Assembly (NCBI GenBank): GCA_947474995.1
Contig: CANJNJ010000037.1
Coordinates: 1-38,560 of the forward strand
Origin: Opitutaceae bacterium
Lineage (GTDB): Bacteria; Verrucomicrobiota; Verrucomicrobiia; Opitutales; Opitutaceae
DNA: 38,560 nt
Direction of reading: 5' to 3'
Both the position numbers and the translations under genes were made by a program. The notes under the pieces are model-generated. The model was not told the DNA's origin. It searched no databases and saw only the letters and a list, made by a program, of their open reading frames with translations. Positions within the stretch are counted from its first letter, which is position 1, and each line of letters begins with the position of its first letter. Positions 16,463 through 27,029 of the stretch are shown one piece after another.

Positions 16463-17548
16463 ATGCGGGACGATCTCCAAGTGAAGCTGGGTGAGCGCAG
16501 CTATCCGATTCGCTTTGGCGCGGATCTGTCGGCCGATGTCCGGGCCCAGGTGACGCGGCTGACGGCGGCCGGACGCCGCGCGGCGGTCCTCACCGACCAG
16601 AACTTCCTGGCCGCGCAGGGCGCGTCTCTCCGCGCGATGTTTGGCGAAACTCCGACGCTGGCCGTTGCGCCAGGCGAGGGGAGCAAGTCGCTCGCGGGCT
16701 TGGGGCAGGTCCTCGATTTTCTGGCGGAGCAAAAACTCGATCGCGGTGGCTCACTTTTCGCGGTGGGCGGTGGCGTGATGGGCGATCTTGGGGGATTTGC
16801 CGCGGCGAGCTGGTTGCGGGGCATCGATTTTTTCCAGGTGCCGACCACGCTGCTCGCGATGGTCGACAGTTCGGTGGGCGGGAAGACCGGGATCAATATC
16901 GCCGCGGGTAAAAACCTGGTCGGCGCGTTTCATCAGCCGCGCGGCGTCTATGTTTCGACGGGCCTGCTCGCCACCTTGCCCCCGCGCGAGTTTGCCGCCG
17001 GCGCCGCCGAAGTGATCAAGACGGGTTTGCTGGGCGATGCCGCACTCTTTGAGCAGCTGGAGAAAACCCCGCTGACGGTGAAGAGTCCCGACCTCGCCGC
17101 GGTGATTCGCCGGTGCTGCGCCTTCAAGGCCGCCGTGGTGGAGGCGGACGAACGCGAGACCGCGGCCAGCGGTGGCCGCGCCCTGCTCAATCTCGGACAC
17201 ACGTTTGCCCACGCGATCGAAAACGTCGCGGGTTACGGCGACTACCTGCACGGCGAGGCGGTCGGGGTCGGTTTGTGCGCCGCGGCGCGCCTCTCGCAGA
17301 AGCTCGGTCACATCGCGGCCGCGGACGTCGCGCGGGTGGAACGGGCGGTTTCGGCCCATGGCTTGCCGGGAAAACTGCGTTCGCCGCTTTCGTTCGCCGC
17401 GCTGCTCGGCGCCATGATGCGCGACAAGAAAGTGCGCGCGGGCGGACTGCGCTTTGTCGTCCTGAAGAAAATCGGCGAGGCCGCGACGCAGTCCGACGTG
17501 GCGCCCGAGTTCGTCGAGGCGTCGTTCTGCGCAGTCGGCGCCGCGTAG
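16463..17548 (+). CDS. aroB: 3-dehydroquinate synthase
   Basis: A 361-residue AroB, which cyclises DAHP to 3-dehydroquinate in the shikimate pathway using NAD and zinc. The motifs GGGVMGDLGGFAA, QVPTTLLAMVDSSVGGKTGIN, the AGAAEVIKTGLL helix, and NLGHTFAHAIE with the zinc-binding His are all in place. The ATG at 16463 has AAGGAGG only 3 nt upstream, an unusually short spacing, but no better start exists. It is divergent from xylA. The next plus-strand gene begins almost 200 bp later, so aroB is probably transcribed alone or weakly linked. Confidence 0.97.
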   Translation: MRDDLQVKLGERSYPIRFGADLSADVRAQVTRLTAAGRRAAVLTDQNFLAAQGASLRAMFGETPTLAVAPGEGSKSLAGLGQVLDFLAEQKLDRGGSLFAVGGGVMGDLGGFAAASWLRGIDFFQVPTTLLAMVDSSVGGKTGINIAAGKNLVGAFHQPRGVYVSTGLLATLPPREFAAGAAEVIKTGLLGDAALFEQLEKTPLTVKSPDLAAVIRRCCAFKAAVVEADERETAASGGRALLNLGHTFAHAIENVAGYGDYLHGEAVGVGLCAAARLSQKLGHIAAADVARVERAVSAHGLPGKLRSPLSFAALLGAMMRDKKVRAGGLRFVVLKKIGEAATQSDVAPEFVEASFCAVGAA

Positions 17549-17745
17549 CCGACGCGACGGAGCGAGGAGCGAGCATGGCGGCGCCGCAAAGGTGGATTCG
17601 GATTCCGCGCGCCGGCCTGTGGCCCGCTGCGGAAGAAGCGGGAGGGGATCGGCGATCACCGGCAACCGCCCGGTCCATCGCGCCGCGCCGCGCGCTCGCC
17701 AAAATGCTCGCTACCCGCTTCGCGCTCCCCACTAATTCTTAAACC

Positions 17746-18366
17746 ATGTCCGCCATCGACGAAGGCATCGTTCGCGAGTATTTCGAGCACAACGGATTTC
17801 TGGTCCGGCAGGCGCGCAAGTATCAGGTGATGTCACGCCGGAAGGTGGCCGAGGACGAAATCGACCTGATCGTGTTCAACCCGGCCTGGCAGCGTGGCGC
17901 GCGCAAACCGGATTTCTTTCTTTTCTCCAGCGAACTACCCTTCGTGCACAAGGCGGTGGTGGCCGTCAAAGGCTGGCACACGGGCGTGTTTTCGCCGGCC
18001 ACGCTGAAAGGCAGCCCGGAGATTTTTAGCTTCCTCGAGAAAAATGTCCTCAAGGAAGCCGCGCGGCTTTTTCCGCCGGACGCCCCGGACGATCCCGCGG
18101 GAGAACTCACCAAGATTCTTGTGCTGCCGAGCCTCCCGACAGCCGAGCCCTTCCGCTCGCAAAGTGTCGAACTCCTGAAGGCGCGCGGCGTCGACGCGAT
18201 CATTTCGTTTCGCGCGATGTTGATCGACATCCTGGAGAAGATTGAGACCAACCAGAACTACACCAAGAGTGACACGCTGCAGGTGATGCGCATCCTGAAA
18301 AATTACGATTTACTGAAAGCCACGCAAATGGACCTGCCGGTGGCGCGAGCCCGGCGAGCGGAATGA
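17746..18366 (+). CDS. Conserved protein of unknown function, possible PD-(D/E)XK-like fold
   Basis: A 206-residue soluble protein with no signal peptide or membrane segment. The N-terminal third reads like a nuclease fold: a helix with Glu (REYFEHNGFLVRQ), then EDEIDLIVFNP and the strand AVVAVKGWHT. The order Asp in a strand, then a strand ending in xVK, recalls the D-(E/Q)xK core of restriction-endonuclease-like enzymes, but the (E/Q) position is Ala here. This is a pattern-level suggestion only. The C-terminal half has helices with DIIS-like and LQVMRILKNYDLL segments. It lies between aroB and lpxA with a repeat after it. Confidence 0.7.
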   Translation: MSAIDEGIVREYFEHNGFLVRQARKYQVMSRRKVAEDEIDLIVFNPAWQRGARKPDFFLFSSELPFVHKAVVAVKGWHTGVFSPATLKGSPEIFSFLEKNVLKEAARLFPPDAPDDPAGELTKILVLPSLPTAEPFRSQSVELLKARGVDAIISFRAMLIDILEKIETNQNYTKSDTLQVMRILKNYDLLKATQMDLPVARARRAE

Positions 18367-18489
18367 CCACGGTTGAATGGTCAATGTTTAAGGACCATGG
18401 ACCAATGACGAGGGACATCGCAAAGCCTCGCGTGGCATGCGCCGTTGATGGTGATCGCACCGCGCATTGGTCATTGAACCGTGGTCATT
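18361..18489. repeat. Inverted repeat with AATGACCACGGTT ends
   Basis: AATGACCACGGTT at 18361-18373 pairs perfectly with AACCGTGGTCATT at 18477-18489. Inside, GGACCAATGAC pairs with words around GCATTGGTCATTG. It fills the spacer between the unknown gene and lpxA, and its right end lies 14 bp before the lpxA ATG. It shares the ATTGGTCATT word with the spacer near 3447-3540. Confidence 0.65.
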
Positions 18490-18502
18490 GGTCATTTTCC
18501 CC

Positions 18503-19249
18503 ATGATTCATCCTACCGCGATCATCGAACCCGGCGCGCAGCTGGGCACGGGCTGCGAGATCATGGCCCACGCGATCATCACGAAGCATGTGGTGCTCGG
18601 TGATCAGGTGGTCGTGCACCCGTTCGCCGTCGTTGGCGGCGATCCGCAATACTTGAAGTTTGATCGCACCCTCGCGACCGGCGTTCGCATCGGCGCGGGC
18701 TCGGTGATTCGGGAGCACGTGACCATCAATCGCTCGATCCACGAGGGGAAGGTGACGGCGGTGGGGGCGAATTGCTTCCTGATGGCGGCGAGCCACGTCG
18801 CGCATGACTGCGATGTCGCCGACCACGTGGTGCTGGCCAACGCGGCGCTGCTCGCGGGGCACGTCAGTGTGGGTGCCCATACGTTTTTCGGCGGCGGCGC
18901 GGCCGTGCATCAATTTTGCCGCATCGGCGAAAGCGTCATGGTCGCCGGACACGCGTCAATCACCCGCGACGTCCCACATTTCACGATGGTGGCCGAGCGC
19001 GACGACGTCATCGGTTTCAATGTCGTGGGGCTGCGGCGCCGCGGATTCAGCCGCGTGGCGATTGCCGAACTGAAGGCGGCCTATCACGACGTCTACTTCA
19101 CCCCGGGCAATATCCGCGACGTCGCCCGGCAGCGTTTGGAAGGCGCGGCTTTTGAGACGGCCGAGGCCCGGCGCTTCCTCGAATTTTTCGCCGCCGGAAA
19201 ACGCAGCTTCGCCCGCGCCCGCCGCGCCGAAACTCCAGTCGAGGAATAG
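18503..19249 (+). CDS. lpxA: Acyl-ACP--UDP-N-acetylglucosamine O-acyltransferase
   Basis: LpxA transfers a 3-hydroxyacyl chain from ACP to UDP-GlcNAc, the first step of lipid A synthesis. The 248-residue product shows left-handed beta-helix hexads from MIHPTAIIEPGAQLG onward, the GGDPQYLKF motif at 45-53, and ASHVAHDC around 97-103 with the catalytic His equivalent at 101. ANAALLAGHV and GGGAAVHQFCRIG follow, then the C-terminal helical domain (RRRGFSRVAIAELKAAY). The ATG at 18503 gives the exact family start; the frame is open upstream only through repeat sequence. It shows that the host makes lipopolysaccharide. No lpxD or fabZ is adjacent. Confidence 0.95.
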   Translation: MIHPTAIIEPGAQLGTGCEIMAHAIITKHVVLGDQVVVHPFAVVGGDPQYLKFDRTLATGVRIGAGSVIREHVTINRSIHEGKVTAVGANCFLMAASHVAHDCDVADHVVLANAALLAGHVSVGAHTFFGGGAAVHQFCRIGESVMVAGHASITRDVPHFTMVAERDDVIGFNVVGLRRRGFSRVAIAELKAAYHDVYFTPGNIRDVARQRLEGAAFETAEARRFLEFFAAGKRSFARARRAETPVEE

Positions 19250-19313
19250 CTGCGAATTTTTCACCGCGGATGACCCGGGGTGGCCAGCCCCGACCGAATC
19301 GTAACGGCAGGCC

Positions 19314-19389
19314 TTTCCGCGGATCACGCGGATTAACGCGGATGATTCGATCGGGATCTATCCGCGTCCATCCGCGCCATCCGCGGAAA
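19314..19389. repeat. Inverted repeat, TTTCCGCGGAT type
   Basis: Arms 19314-19343 and 19360-19389 pair at 26 of 30 positions, with TTTCCGCGGAT / ATCCGCGGAAA ends and internal CGCGGAT words at roughly 10-bp spacing in each arm. A related fragment, CACCGCGGATGACC, lies just upstream at 19262. It occupies the lpxA-pdxA spacer. Confidence 0.7.
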
Positions 19390-19453
19390 AGGTCGGACGA
19401 AAATGATTTGGTTACGGATTAGCCGTGTTATGCTTTCATTTTGCCCTGAACTC

Positions 19454-20374
19454 ATGAACTCCACCCTCGCGCTCACCTGCGGCGACCCCGCCGGCGTCGG
19501 ACCGGAAATCATCGCGACCTGGCTCGCGAATCTCTCGTCGGATGTGCGCGCGGTCACCGTGATTGGTCCGGCGCGGTGGCTCGAATCGCTGCCGGCATCC
19601 GTGAAAAAAATCCCCGTCGGTCTCGAGGAATTTGCCGCGACGCCGGGAACGCCAACCGGCGAAGGTGCGCTCGTGGCGTGGGCCGCGATGGAACGGGCGG
19701 CCGCGGGCGCCAAGGCCGGGGAATTTTCCGGTGTGGTCACCGGGCCCGTGAGCAAGGCGGAACTCGCCAAGATCGGCTACGCGTTTCCCGGCCAGACCGA
19801 ATTTTTTGCGGCGCGGTGGGGCGGCGATCCGGTGATGGCCTTTTGTGGCGGCCGGTTGCGCGTCGTGTTGGCGACCTGGCATGTGCCACTGCATGAAGTG
19901 GCGCGCCTGCTTGGGCCCCATCTCTTGCATCGCGCCGTGGCGGCGGCCGACACCCTGGCTCGCGCCGAGGGAATCGCCGCGCCGCGCATCGGCGTGTGCG
20001 GGCTCAATCCCCACGCAGGGGAGGGCGGTCTGCTCGGCTACGAGGAAAAGGATTTTCTCAATCCGGCGCTCGACCACCTTCGACCGGAATTTCCCGGCCT
20101 GTCGCGTTGTGAGCCGGGTGACACGCTGTTCGCCCGGGCGCTGCGCGGGGAGTTCGATGTGGTCGTCGCGCTCTACCACGATCAGGGACTCGCGCCGCTG
20201 AAGGTCATTGATTTCGACGAGGCCGTGAACGTGACCTTCGGGCTCCCTTTCGTGCGCACCAGTCCTGACCATGGCACCGCGTTCGGGATTGCCGGCCAAG
20301 GGGTCGCGCGCGCGACGAGTTTCGCCAACGCGGTGACCGTGGCCCGCCGTCTGATCGCCTTTCGCGCCCGGTAG
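19454..20374 (+). CDS. pdxA: 4-hydroxythreonine-4-phosphate dehydrogenase
   Basis: PdxA oxidises 4-phosphohydroxy-L-threonine in the DXP-dependent pyridoxal phosphate pathway. The 306-residue product (slightly shorter than the usual 320-330) carries LTCGDPAGVGPEI at the start, VTGPVSKAEL, and three His metal ligands in TWHVPLHEV, GLNPHAGEGG and TSPDHGTAF, plus ALYHDQGLAPLK. The ATG at 19454 is chosen over an open upstream stretch because LTCGDPAG normally lies within ten residues of the start. It uses the thiamine-related DXP branch, but no shared operon with the thi genes is visible. Confidence 0.95.
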   Translation: MNSTLALTCGDPAGVGPEIIATWLANLSSDVRAVTVIGPARWLESLPASVKKIPVGLEEFAATPGTPTGEGALVAWAAMERAAAGAKAGEFSGVVTGPVSKAELAKIGYAFPGQTEFFAARWGGDPVMAFCGGRLRVVLATWHVPLHEVARLLGPHLLHRAVAAADTLARAEGIAAPRIGVCGLNPHAGEGGLLGYEEKDFLNPALDHLRPEFPGLSRCEPGDTLFARALRGEFDVVVALYHDQGLAPLKVIDFDEAVNVTFGLPFVRTSPDHGTAFGIAGQGVARATSFANAVTVARRLIAFRAR

Positions 20375-20432
20375 TCGGGGAAATTCCACGACGCGCCCGA
20401 ACTTAGCCGGAACGAGGCAATGGAAGGTGGAG

Positions 20433-20469
20433 CCCGTTGTCCCCAACGGGGTGACTTGAGAACAACGGG
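20433..20469. repeat. Nested palindromes with CCCGTTG words
   Basis: CCCGTTG at 20433-20439 can pair with CAACGGG at 20444-20450, and CCCGTTGT at 20433-20440 can also pair with ACAACGGG at 20462-20469, so two alternative hairpins share one arm. It lies 60 bp after pdxA. Confidence 0.5.
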
Positions 20470-20510
20470 TCGCTGTTCGAGAGGACCACGGACCACTTCG
20501 GAGTTCGCCG

Positions 20511-20829
20511 CTAACCAACCACCAAAATTTTGAGCGCCTCAGAAAAGTCGTTTTTCTCAGCTACGCGCCCGCTCGGATCGTCGAGTAACTCCAAGTCGAT
20601 CCGGCGTAGCTCGCGTGCGGCGTGGTCGATCCAGAGCGTTACCATCAAGTCATAATCGACCTTCACTTCGTTGGGCCGACCGTTTTGATCGACGTCAGTG
20701 AAGTCGCCGCGCTGGTGGGACTCGGCGGCCAGCGAATCGAAAAAACGCTTCCATACGACCGCGCGGGGAACGGCTAAGACTATTTGCCTTCTGCGCCACG
20801 GCCCGGCGCATCACCCACTCGTAAGGCAT
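20511..20829 (-). pseudogene. Frameshifted small gene, possible RelE/ParE-like toxin remnant
   Basis: From an ATG at 20829 the frame begins MPYEWVMRRAVAQK but soon leaves the conserved-looking frame. One base downstream-shifted, the reading continues as AVVWKRFFDSLAAES, then RGDFTDVDQNGRPNEVKVDYD and MVTLWIDHAARELRRIDLELLDD, and ends at TAG (20511). The total length of 319 bp is one base over a multiple of three. The second frame has no usable start. The block 'RGDF..D..GR..EVKV......WIDHAARELR' recalls RelE/ParE-type toxins from memory; this is inferred. Either the gene is decayed or the sequence has a one-base error. Confidence 0.5.
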
Positions 20830-20832
20830 GGC

Positions 20833-21046
20833 TCAAAGTCCCGCCTGATCGAGAGAAAGGCCGCCTTTCTTGAAATCCGCGAGGCGCACCTTGTCGCCCT
20901 GAGCGATTTCCGCGTGATAGGACGCGAGCTCCTGTTTCCGCGCCGCCGAGCCGGTGCGCAGGTCGTGTTTCAGCCACGCCAGCAGGTGCCGCGTGTCTGC
21001 CCACCGAGGCCTGGCTCAACGCGGTTTGGATTTGGGCCACCGACAT
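20833..21046 (-). pseudogene. Frameshifted small gene, possible antitoxin partner
   Basis: An ATG at 21046 gives MSVAQIQTALSQASVGR, after which the plausible frame shifts by one base and reads RHLLAWLKHDLR, KQELASYHAEIAQGDKVRLADFK and GGLSLDQAGL to TGA at 20833. Total length is 214 bp, again one over a multiple of three. It ends 3 bp before the start of the toxin-like gene, the compact antitoxin-first order of type II modules. No DNA-binding family was recognised, so the role rests on position and size. Confidence 0.45.
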
Positions 21047-21237
21047 GGGGTAAAAATGCTTTGGCCTTCGCCTCGAGTCAGGTATGCCGCCGCCGTTCGA
21101 TGACGAAGGGCTTTGACCGAGCGGAATCGAACGGCCGTTTCGGGTTTCACGTTTGCATCCGCGCGGTCCGGATCGCGCACGATTTGATTTGATAAAACCG
21201 CGGGCTGGCTGCCTGTTGAAGGTCAATTTGTTTAGGC

Positions 21238-23372
<2,135 letters not shown>

Positions 23373-23388
23373 TCGGCAGTCATCGGAA

Positions 23389-23634
23389 ATGAAAACAATG
23401 CTTCAGGCCGAGCCGGGGTTGGCGGGCGGGTTGACCGTTTACGTCAACGACAAGGCGCGCGCGGTGGCGGCGTCGACTTCGGTGCTGGCGCTGCTGCGTG
23501 AGCTGGGGTTGGCGGAGCGCAAAGGGGTGGCGGTGGCGGTCAATGGCCGTGTCGTGCCGCGCGGCGAGTGGCCGGCGCGCGCGCTCGCCGCGGATGATCG
23601 GGTACTCGTGATCCAGGCCACCCAAGGCGGATGA
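23389..23634 (+). CDS. thiS: Thiamine biosynthesis sulfur carrier protein ThiS
   Basis: A small 81-residue ubiquitin-like sulfur carrier ending in the obligatory Gly-Gly (QATQGG). ThiF adenylylates this terminus and it then carries sulfur as thiocarboxylate to ThiG for thiazole formation. TVYVNDKAR begins the fold, VLALLRELGL is the helix, and VAVAVNGRVVPRGEW and [13 protein letters not shown] follow, as in known ThiS. The N-terminus is about 13 residues longer than the usual start. The ATG at 23389 was chosen by context; an ATG at 23398 would also work. Its stop overlaps the thiE start as ATGA. Confidence 0.93.
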   Translation: MKTMLQAEPGLAGGLTVYVNDKARAVAASTSVLALLRELGLAERKGVAVAVNGRVVPRGEWPARALAADDRVLVIQATQGG

Positions 23635-24968
23635 AGCTCGTGGTCATTTCTCCCGAGGGCGACGATCCGCGTGAAATCGCGGTGCTGGGAGCACTGCTCG
23701 CGGCCGGGCTCGGGCGTTATCATGTGCGGAAGCCCCGGTGGTCCGCCGTGCAGCTGGAAGGGTGGCTGCGCAATCTGCCGATCGAGTGGCGGCCGCGGCT
23801 CGTGCTGCACCAGCATCAGGAACTCGTCGAGCTGTTCGAGCTGGGAGGCCGGCATTGGCGCGACGAGGGAAGTGCGCGCCTCCCTCACGCCGGCGATTCG
23901 GCGGCGGGTGGAAAGGTCGTGGACGCGGGGATCACGAGCCGTTCGGTGCATGACCTCGCGAACCTGCGGGCCGTCCTCGGTCATTACGACTCGGTCTTTT
24001 TCGGTCCGGTTTTTCCGTCAATTTCAAAACCGGGCTACGGACCTGCGCCGGATTTTTCCGCTGGGGACCTGGCTGCGCTTCTCCGGGGCCGTTCCGAGTT
24101 CCAACGGCGAACCGAAGTTCTCGCGCTCGGCGGCATCGATGCCGACCACGCGCCCCAGGCCCTCGCCCTCGGCTTCGACGGCGTGGCCGTGCTCGGCTCC
24201 CTCTGGCAGGCCGCCGATCCGGTGGCCGCTTACCAGAAAATTACCCAAACTTTTCCGCGCCGCGCGGAAAAGATCTCGGGTTTTCACGGGGCGAAAACCC
24301 CGATCATGTGCCTGACGCAGGACGGCCTGGCGATCGGTCCCGTGGAGCAGGCTGAGCGGTTGTGCGCGGCGGGCGCGCGCTGGATGCAATTGCGGATGAA
24401 AGACGCGGCGCGGCACAATTGGATCGCGACGGCGCGCGCGGTGGTCGCCGTGTGCCGGGCCCATGGGGCAACCTGTATCATCAACGATAGTGTCGACGTG
24501 GCCCTGGCGGCGGAGGCGGACGGCGTTCACCTGGGCAAACTGGATCTCGACTGGCGCGAAGCCCGGGCGCGGCTCGGGCCGACGCGCTTGCTGGGCGGAA
24601 CCGTCAACAATGCGACCGATGCGGCGCGGGCCCGGGCGGCCGGTTGTCTGGACTACGTGGGGGTTGGCCCGCTGCGATTTACCGCCACGAAGCAAAAATT
24701 GGCGCCGGTGCTTGGACTCGACGGCGTGCGCGAGCTCGTGGCGCAGCTCGCTGGCTTGCCGGCGTGGGTGATCGGGGGCGTCGAAGCGTCGGATCTCCCG
24801 GCGCTGCGCGCGACGGGCGCAGCGGGTGCGGCCGTAACGGGAGCGCTTTATCGCGACGGCCGGATCGAGGAAAATTTTCGTTCGCTGCTCGCCGCCTGGA
24901 GCGGCGGCGTGGCACCGAGCCAAGGCCAGGCGGATGACCAGCGCACCCGCGAACTCATATCTCGATGA
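23631..24968 (+). CDS. thiE: Double-domain thiamine phosphate synthase (ThiE-ThiE fusion)
   Basis: A 445-residue protein made of two ThiE/TenI-type barrels, where the usual enzyme is about 210 residues. Domain 1 (about 1-205) has [30 protein letters not shown] and LALGGID, like the divergent ThiE of Bacteroidetes. Domain 2 (about 225-430) has the classic set QLRMKD, NDSVD (usually NDR), [28 protein letters not shown] and VIGGV. ThiE joins HMP-PP and thiazole phosphate to form thiamine phosphate. The linker ([18 protein letters not shown]) is encoded by a twin-hairpin repeat, and an ATG at 24306 could serve as an independent start for domain 2. It overlaps thiS and thiG by 4 bp. Confidence 0.9.
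   Translation: MKLVVISPEGDDPREIAVLGALLAAGLGRYHVRKPRWSAVQLEGWLRNLPIEWRPRLVLHQHQELVELFELGGRHWRDEGSARLPHAGDSAAGGKVVDAGITSRSVHDLANLRAVLGHYDSVFFGPVFPSISKPGYGPAPDFSAGDLAALLRGRSEFQRRTEVLALGGIDADHAPQALALGFDGVAVLGSLWQAADPVAAYQKITQTFPRRAEKISGFHGAKTPIMCLTQDGLAIGPVEQAERLCAAGARWMQLRMKDAARHNWIATARAVVAVCRAHGATCIINDSVDVALAAEADGVHLGKLDLDWREARARLGPTRLLGGTVNNATDAARARAAGCLDYVGVGPLRFTATKQKLAPVLGLDGVRELVAQLAGLPAWVIGGVEASDLPALRATGAAGAAVTGALYRDGRIEENFRSLLAAWSGGVAPSQGQADDQRTRELISR
24250..24300. repeat. Twin-hairpin repeat at the ThiE domain joint (copy 2, reversed)
   Basis: Hairpin B type: CTTTTCCGCG at 24250-24259, loop CCG, CGCGGAAAAG at 24263-24272 (perfect 10 bp). After ATCT, hairpin A type: GGGTTTTC at 24278-24285 with GAAAACCC at 24293-24300, loop of 7. 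Orientation is opposite to copies 1 and 3. It is in frame, with no stop, within the inter-domain linker. Confidence 0.8.
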
Positions 24969-25765
24969 ACTCGTCCCCTCTCATCATTGCCGGCGTCACC
25001 TTCTCCTCGCGCCTCTTCCTGGGCACCGGAAAATACAGCTCGGGCGAAGTGATGCGGGCGAGCCTGGCGGCCACCGGCACGCAGCTCGTTACCGTGGCGC
25101 TGCGGCGGGTGCGGACCGACGGCACGGCGGACGACATCATCGGCCACCTCGAGACCGAGCGCTACCGGCTGTTGCCGAACACCTCGGGCGTGCGCGATGC
25201 GAAGGAAGCCATCCTGGCCGCCGAGCTGGCCCGCGAGGCGCTCGAGACGAACTGGCTGAAGCTCGAAATCCATCCGGATCCGAAATACCTGATGCCCGAT
25301 CCGATCGAGACCCTCGCGGCGACGCGCGAACTTGTGAAACGCGGTTTTATTGTGCTGCCCTACGTCCACGCCGACCCGGTGCTGTGCAAACAGCTCGAGG
25401 AAGCCGGCGCCGCCGCGGTGATGCCGCTGGGCGCGCCGATTGGGAGCAATCGCGGGCTCGAATCGCGGGCATTTTTGGAAATCATCATCGCGCAGAGCCG
25501 TGTGCCGGTTGTGGTTGATGCGGGCTTGGGCGCGCCATCGCATGCCGCGGCCGCGCTGGAGATGGGTGCCGATGCGGTGCTCGTTAACACCGCGATTGCC
25601 GCGGCCGCGGATCCGGTGGCGATGGGCGAGGCTTTTCGGTTTGGCGTGGAGGCGGGTCGGCTCGCCTACGAGGCGGGATTGCCGCGGGCGGCGGGCCAGC
25701 GCAAGGCGGTGGAGGCCAGCGCGACGTCACCGCTCACCGCCTTTCTTTCGGAAACTGCCCGATGA
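24965..25765 (+). CDS. thiG: Thiazole synthase
   Basis: A 266-residue ThiG, the enzyme that builds the thiazole phosphate from DXP, ThiS thiocarboxylate and dehydroglycine. The family blocks [33 protein letters not shown] (with the Lys that forms the DXP imine expected nearby), [28 protein letters not shown] and [13 protein letters not shown] are clear. The start ATG overlaps the thiE stop as ATGA. The gene ends just before a palindromic repeat that separates it from thiH. Confidence 0.97.
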   Translation: MNSSPLIIAGVTFSSRLFLGTGKYSSGEVMRASLAATGTQLVTVALRRVRTDGTADDIIGHLETERYRLLPNTSGVRDAKEAILAAELAREALETNWLKLEIHPDPKYLMPDPIETLAATRELVKRGFIVLPYVHADPVLCKQLEEAGAAAVMPLGAPIGSNRGLESRAFLEIIIAQSRVPVVVDAGLGAPSHAAAALEMGADAVLVNTAIAAAADPVAMGEAFRFGVEAGRLAYEAGLPRAAGQRKAVEASATSPLTAFLSETAR

Positions 25766-25778
25766 AGCCTTTCTGCCA

Positions 25779-25828
25779 AGTAGCGACAGTCTCCGCCTGG
25801 CGTCGCCGGTCGGAGACCGGCGCTACTT
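25779..25828. repeat. GTAGCG...CGCTAC palindrome between thiG and thiH (REP-like, copy 1)
   Basis: Arms 25779-25802 and 25804-25827 pair at 20 of 24 positions with a single-base loop. The right side contains GCCGGTCGGAGACCGGC. The 24 bp at 25805-25828 are identical to 34836-34859. It fills most of the 76-bp thiG-thiH gap. Confidence 0.8.
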
Positions 25829-25841
25829 TCCGACCACTGAC

Positions 25842-27029
25842 ATGACTTTCCTTTCCACCTGGAAGCAGCACGACTTCGCCGAAGTCGCCCGCACGGTCGC
25901 CAGCAAGTCCCCGGCCGACGTTCGCCGCGCGCTGAATCGCGTCGGCTCGGGTTTGACGCTCGACGATTTCGCCGCGCTCCTGTCGCCGGCGGCCGAGCCC
26001 TTGCTCGAGGAGATGGCGCAACTCAGCCACCGGCTGACCGTGGAGCGCTTCGGCCGCACGATGCAGCTTTACGTGCCGATGTACCTGACGAACGTCTGCG
26101 CAAACGTCTGCACGTATTGCGGGTTCAGCGCGCAGAATCGGATTCCGCGCAAGGCCCTGAACGACGCGGAGATTATGGCCGAGGCGGACGTGCTCAAGGA
26201 ACACGGGTTCGATCACCTGCTGTTGGTGACGGGTGAGTCCGGTCGCTACGGCACCGAGTATCTCCGGCAAGCGTTGCGCCTGTTGCGGCCGCGTTTCTCC
26301 AGCTTGTCGATCGAAGTACAGCCGCTCGACGAGGCCGACTATGCCGCGCTGGTGGCGGACGGTTTGAGCACGGTTTTGGTTTATCAGGAAACGTATGATC
26401 CGACCGTTTATCCGCTGCATCACTTGAAGGGCCCGAAGGCCGACATGAATTACCGGCTCGAAACGCCGGACCGTCTCGGGCGCGCGGGCGTGAAGAAAAT
26501 CGGGTTGGGCGGGCTTTACGGTTTGTCCGACTGGAGGGCGGAATCGTGGTTCGTCGGCCTGCACCTGCGCTACCTCGAGAAACATCATTGGCGCACCCGC
26601 TACAGCATTGCGTTTCCACGGCTGCGGCCGCACGAGGGCAACGAGATTGCGGTCACGCCGTTTGGCGAGCGCGAGCTGGTGCAGGCGGCGTGTGCGTTTC
26701 GCCTGTTGAGCCAGGAAGTGGAGCTGTCGCTTTCGACGCGGGAGAGCGCGACGTTTCGCAATCACGCCTTTCGGCTCGGCTTCACCTCGATGAGCGCGGG
26801 TTCGCGGACAAATCCGGGCGGCTATGCGAGCGCACCGGATTCGCTCGAGCAGTTCGCGATCGACGACGAGCGCAGCCCGGCCGAGGTGGCGGGTTTCCTC
26901 CGCACCGAGGGCTACGAACCCGTCTGGAAGGATTGGGATCCGACCTACGACGGGGTTTTGCCTCCGGCAAAACCCTCTACATTTTCCGCCGGAGGCGGAA
27001 AATGGGGCCGGGCCCTCAACGTTTCATAA
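25842..27029 (+). CDS. thiH: 2-iminoacetate synthase (tyrosine lyase)
   Basis: A 395-residue radical SAM ThiH, which cleaves tyrosine to dehydroglycine and p-cresol for thiazole formation. CX3CX2C is Cys86, Cys90 and Cys93 (CANVCTYC), followed by GFSAQNRI. VTGES, EVQPL, VLVYQETYD, HHLKGPKADM, KIGLGGLYGLSDWR and STRE are family blocks. ThiH rather than the oxygen-dependent ThiO points to low-oxygen growth. The natural end appears to be around WKDWDPTYDG; the last 15 or so residues (LPPAKPSTFSAGGGKWG) are encoded by a twin-hairpin repeat. The ATG at 25842 has no Shine-Dalgarno. Its stop overlaps the thiF start as TAATG. Confidence 0.96.
   Translation: MTFLSTWKQHDFAEVARTVASKSPADVRRALNRVGSGLTLDDFAALLSPAAEPLLEEMAQLSHRLTVERFGRTMQLYVPMYLTNVCANVCTYCGFSAQNRIPRKALNDAEIMAEADVLKEHGFDHLLLVTGESGRYGTEYLRQALRLLRPRFSSLSIEVQPLDEADYAALVADGLSTVLVYQETYDPTVYPLHHLKGPKADMNYRLETPDRLGRAGVKKIGLGGLYGLSDWRAESWFVGLHLRYLEKHHWRTRYSIAFPRLRPHEGNEIAVTPFGERELVQAACAFRLLSQEVELSLSTRESATFRNHAFRLGFTSMSAGSRTNPGGYASAPDSLEQFAIDDERSPAEVAGFLRTEGYEPVWKDWDPTYDGVLPPAKPSTFSAGGGKWGRALNVS
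26953..27004. repeat. Twin-hairpin repeat in the thiH 3' end (copy 3)
   Basis: Hairpin A: GGGTTTTGCC at 26953-26962, loop TCC, GGCAAAACCC at 26966-26975 (perfect 10 bp). Hairpin B: CATTTTCCGCC at 26980-26990, loop GGA, GGCGGAAAATG at 26994-27004 (perfect 11 bp). The repeat is in frame and extends the protein by about 17 residues before the stop at 27027. Confidence 0.85.

Noticed and set aside
20698-21192. A plus-strand frame of 164 codons before the TPP riboswitch
   Set aside because: It runs opposite to the two frameshifted genes whose reading makes better protein sense, and has no recognisable domain.
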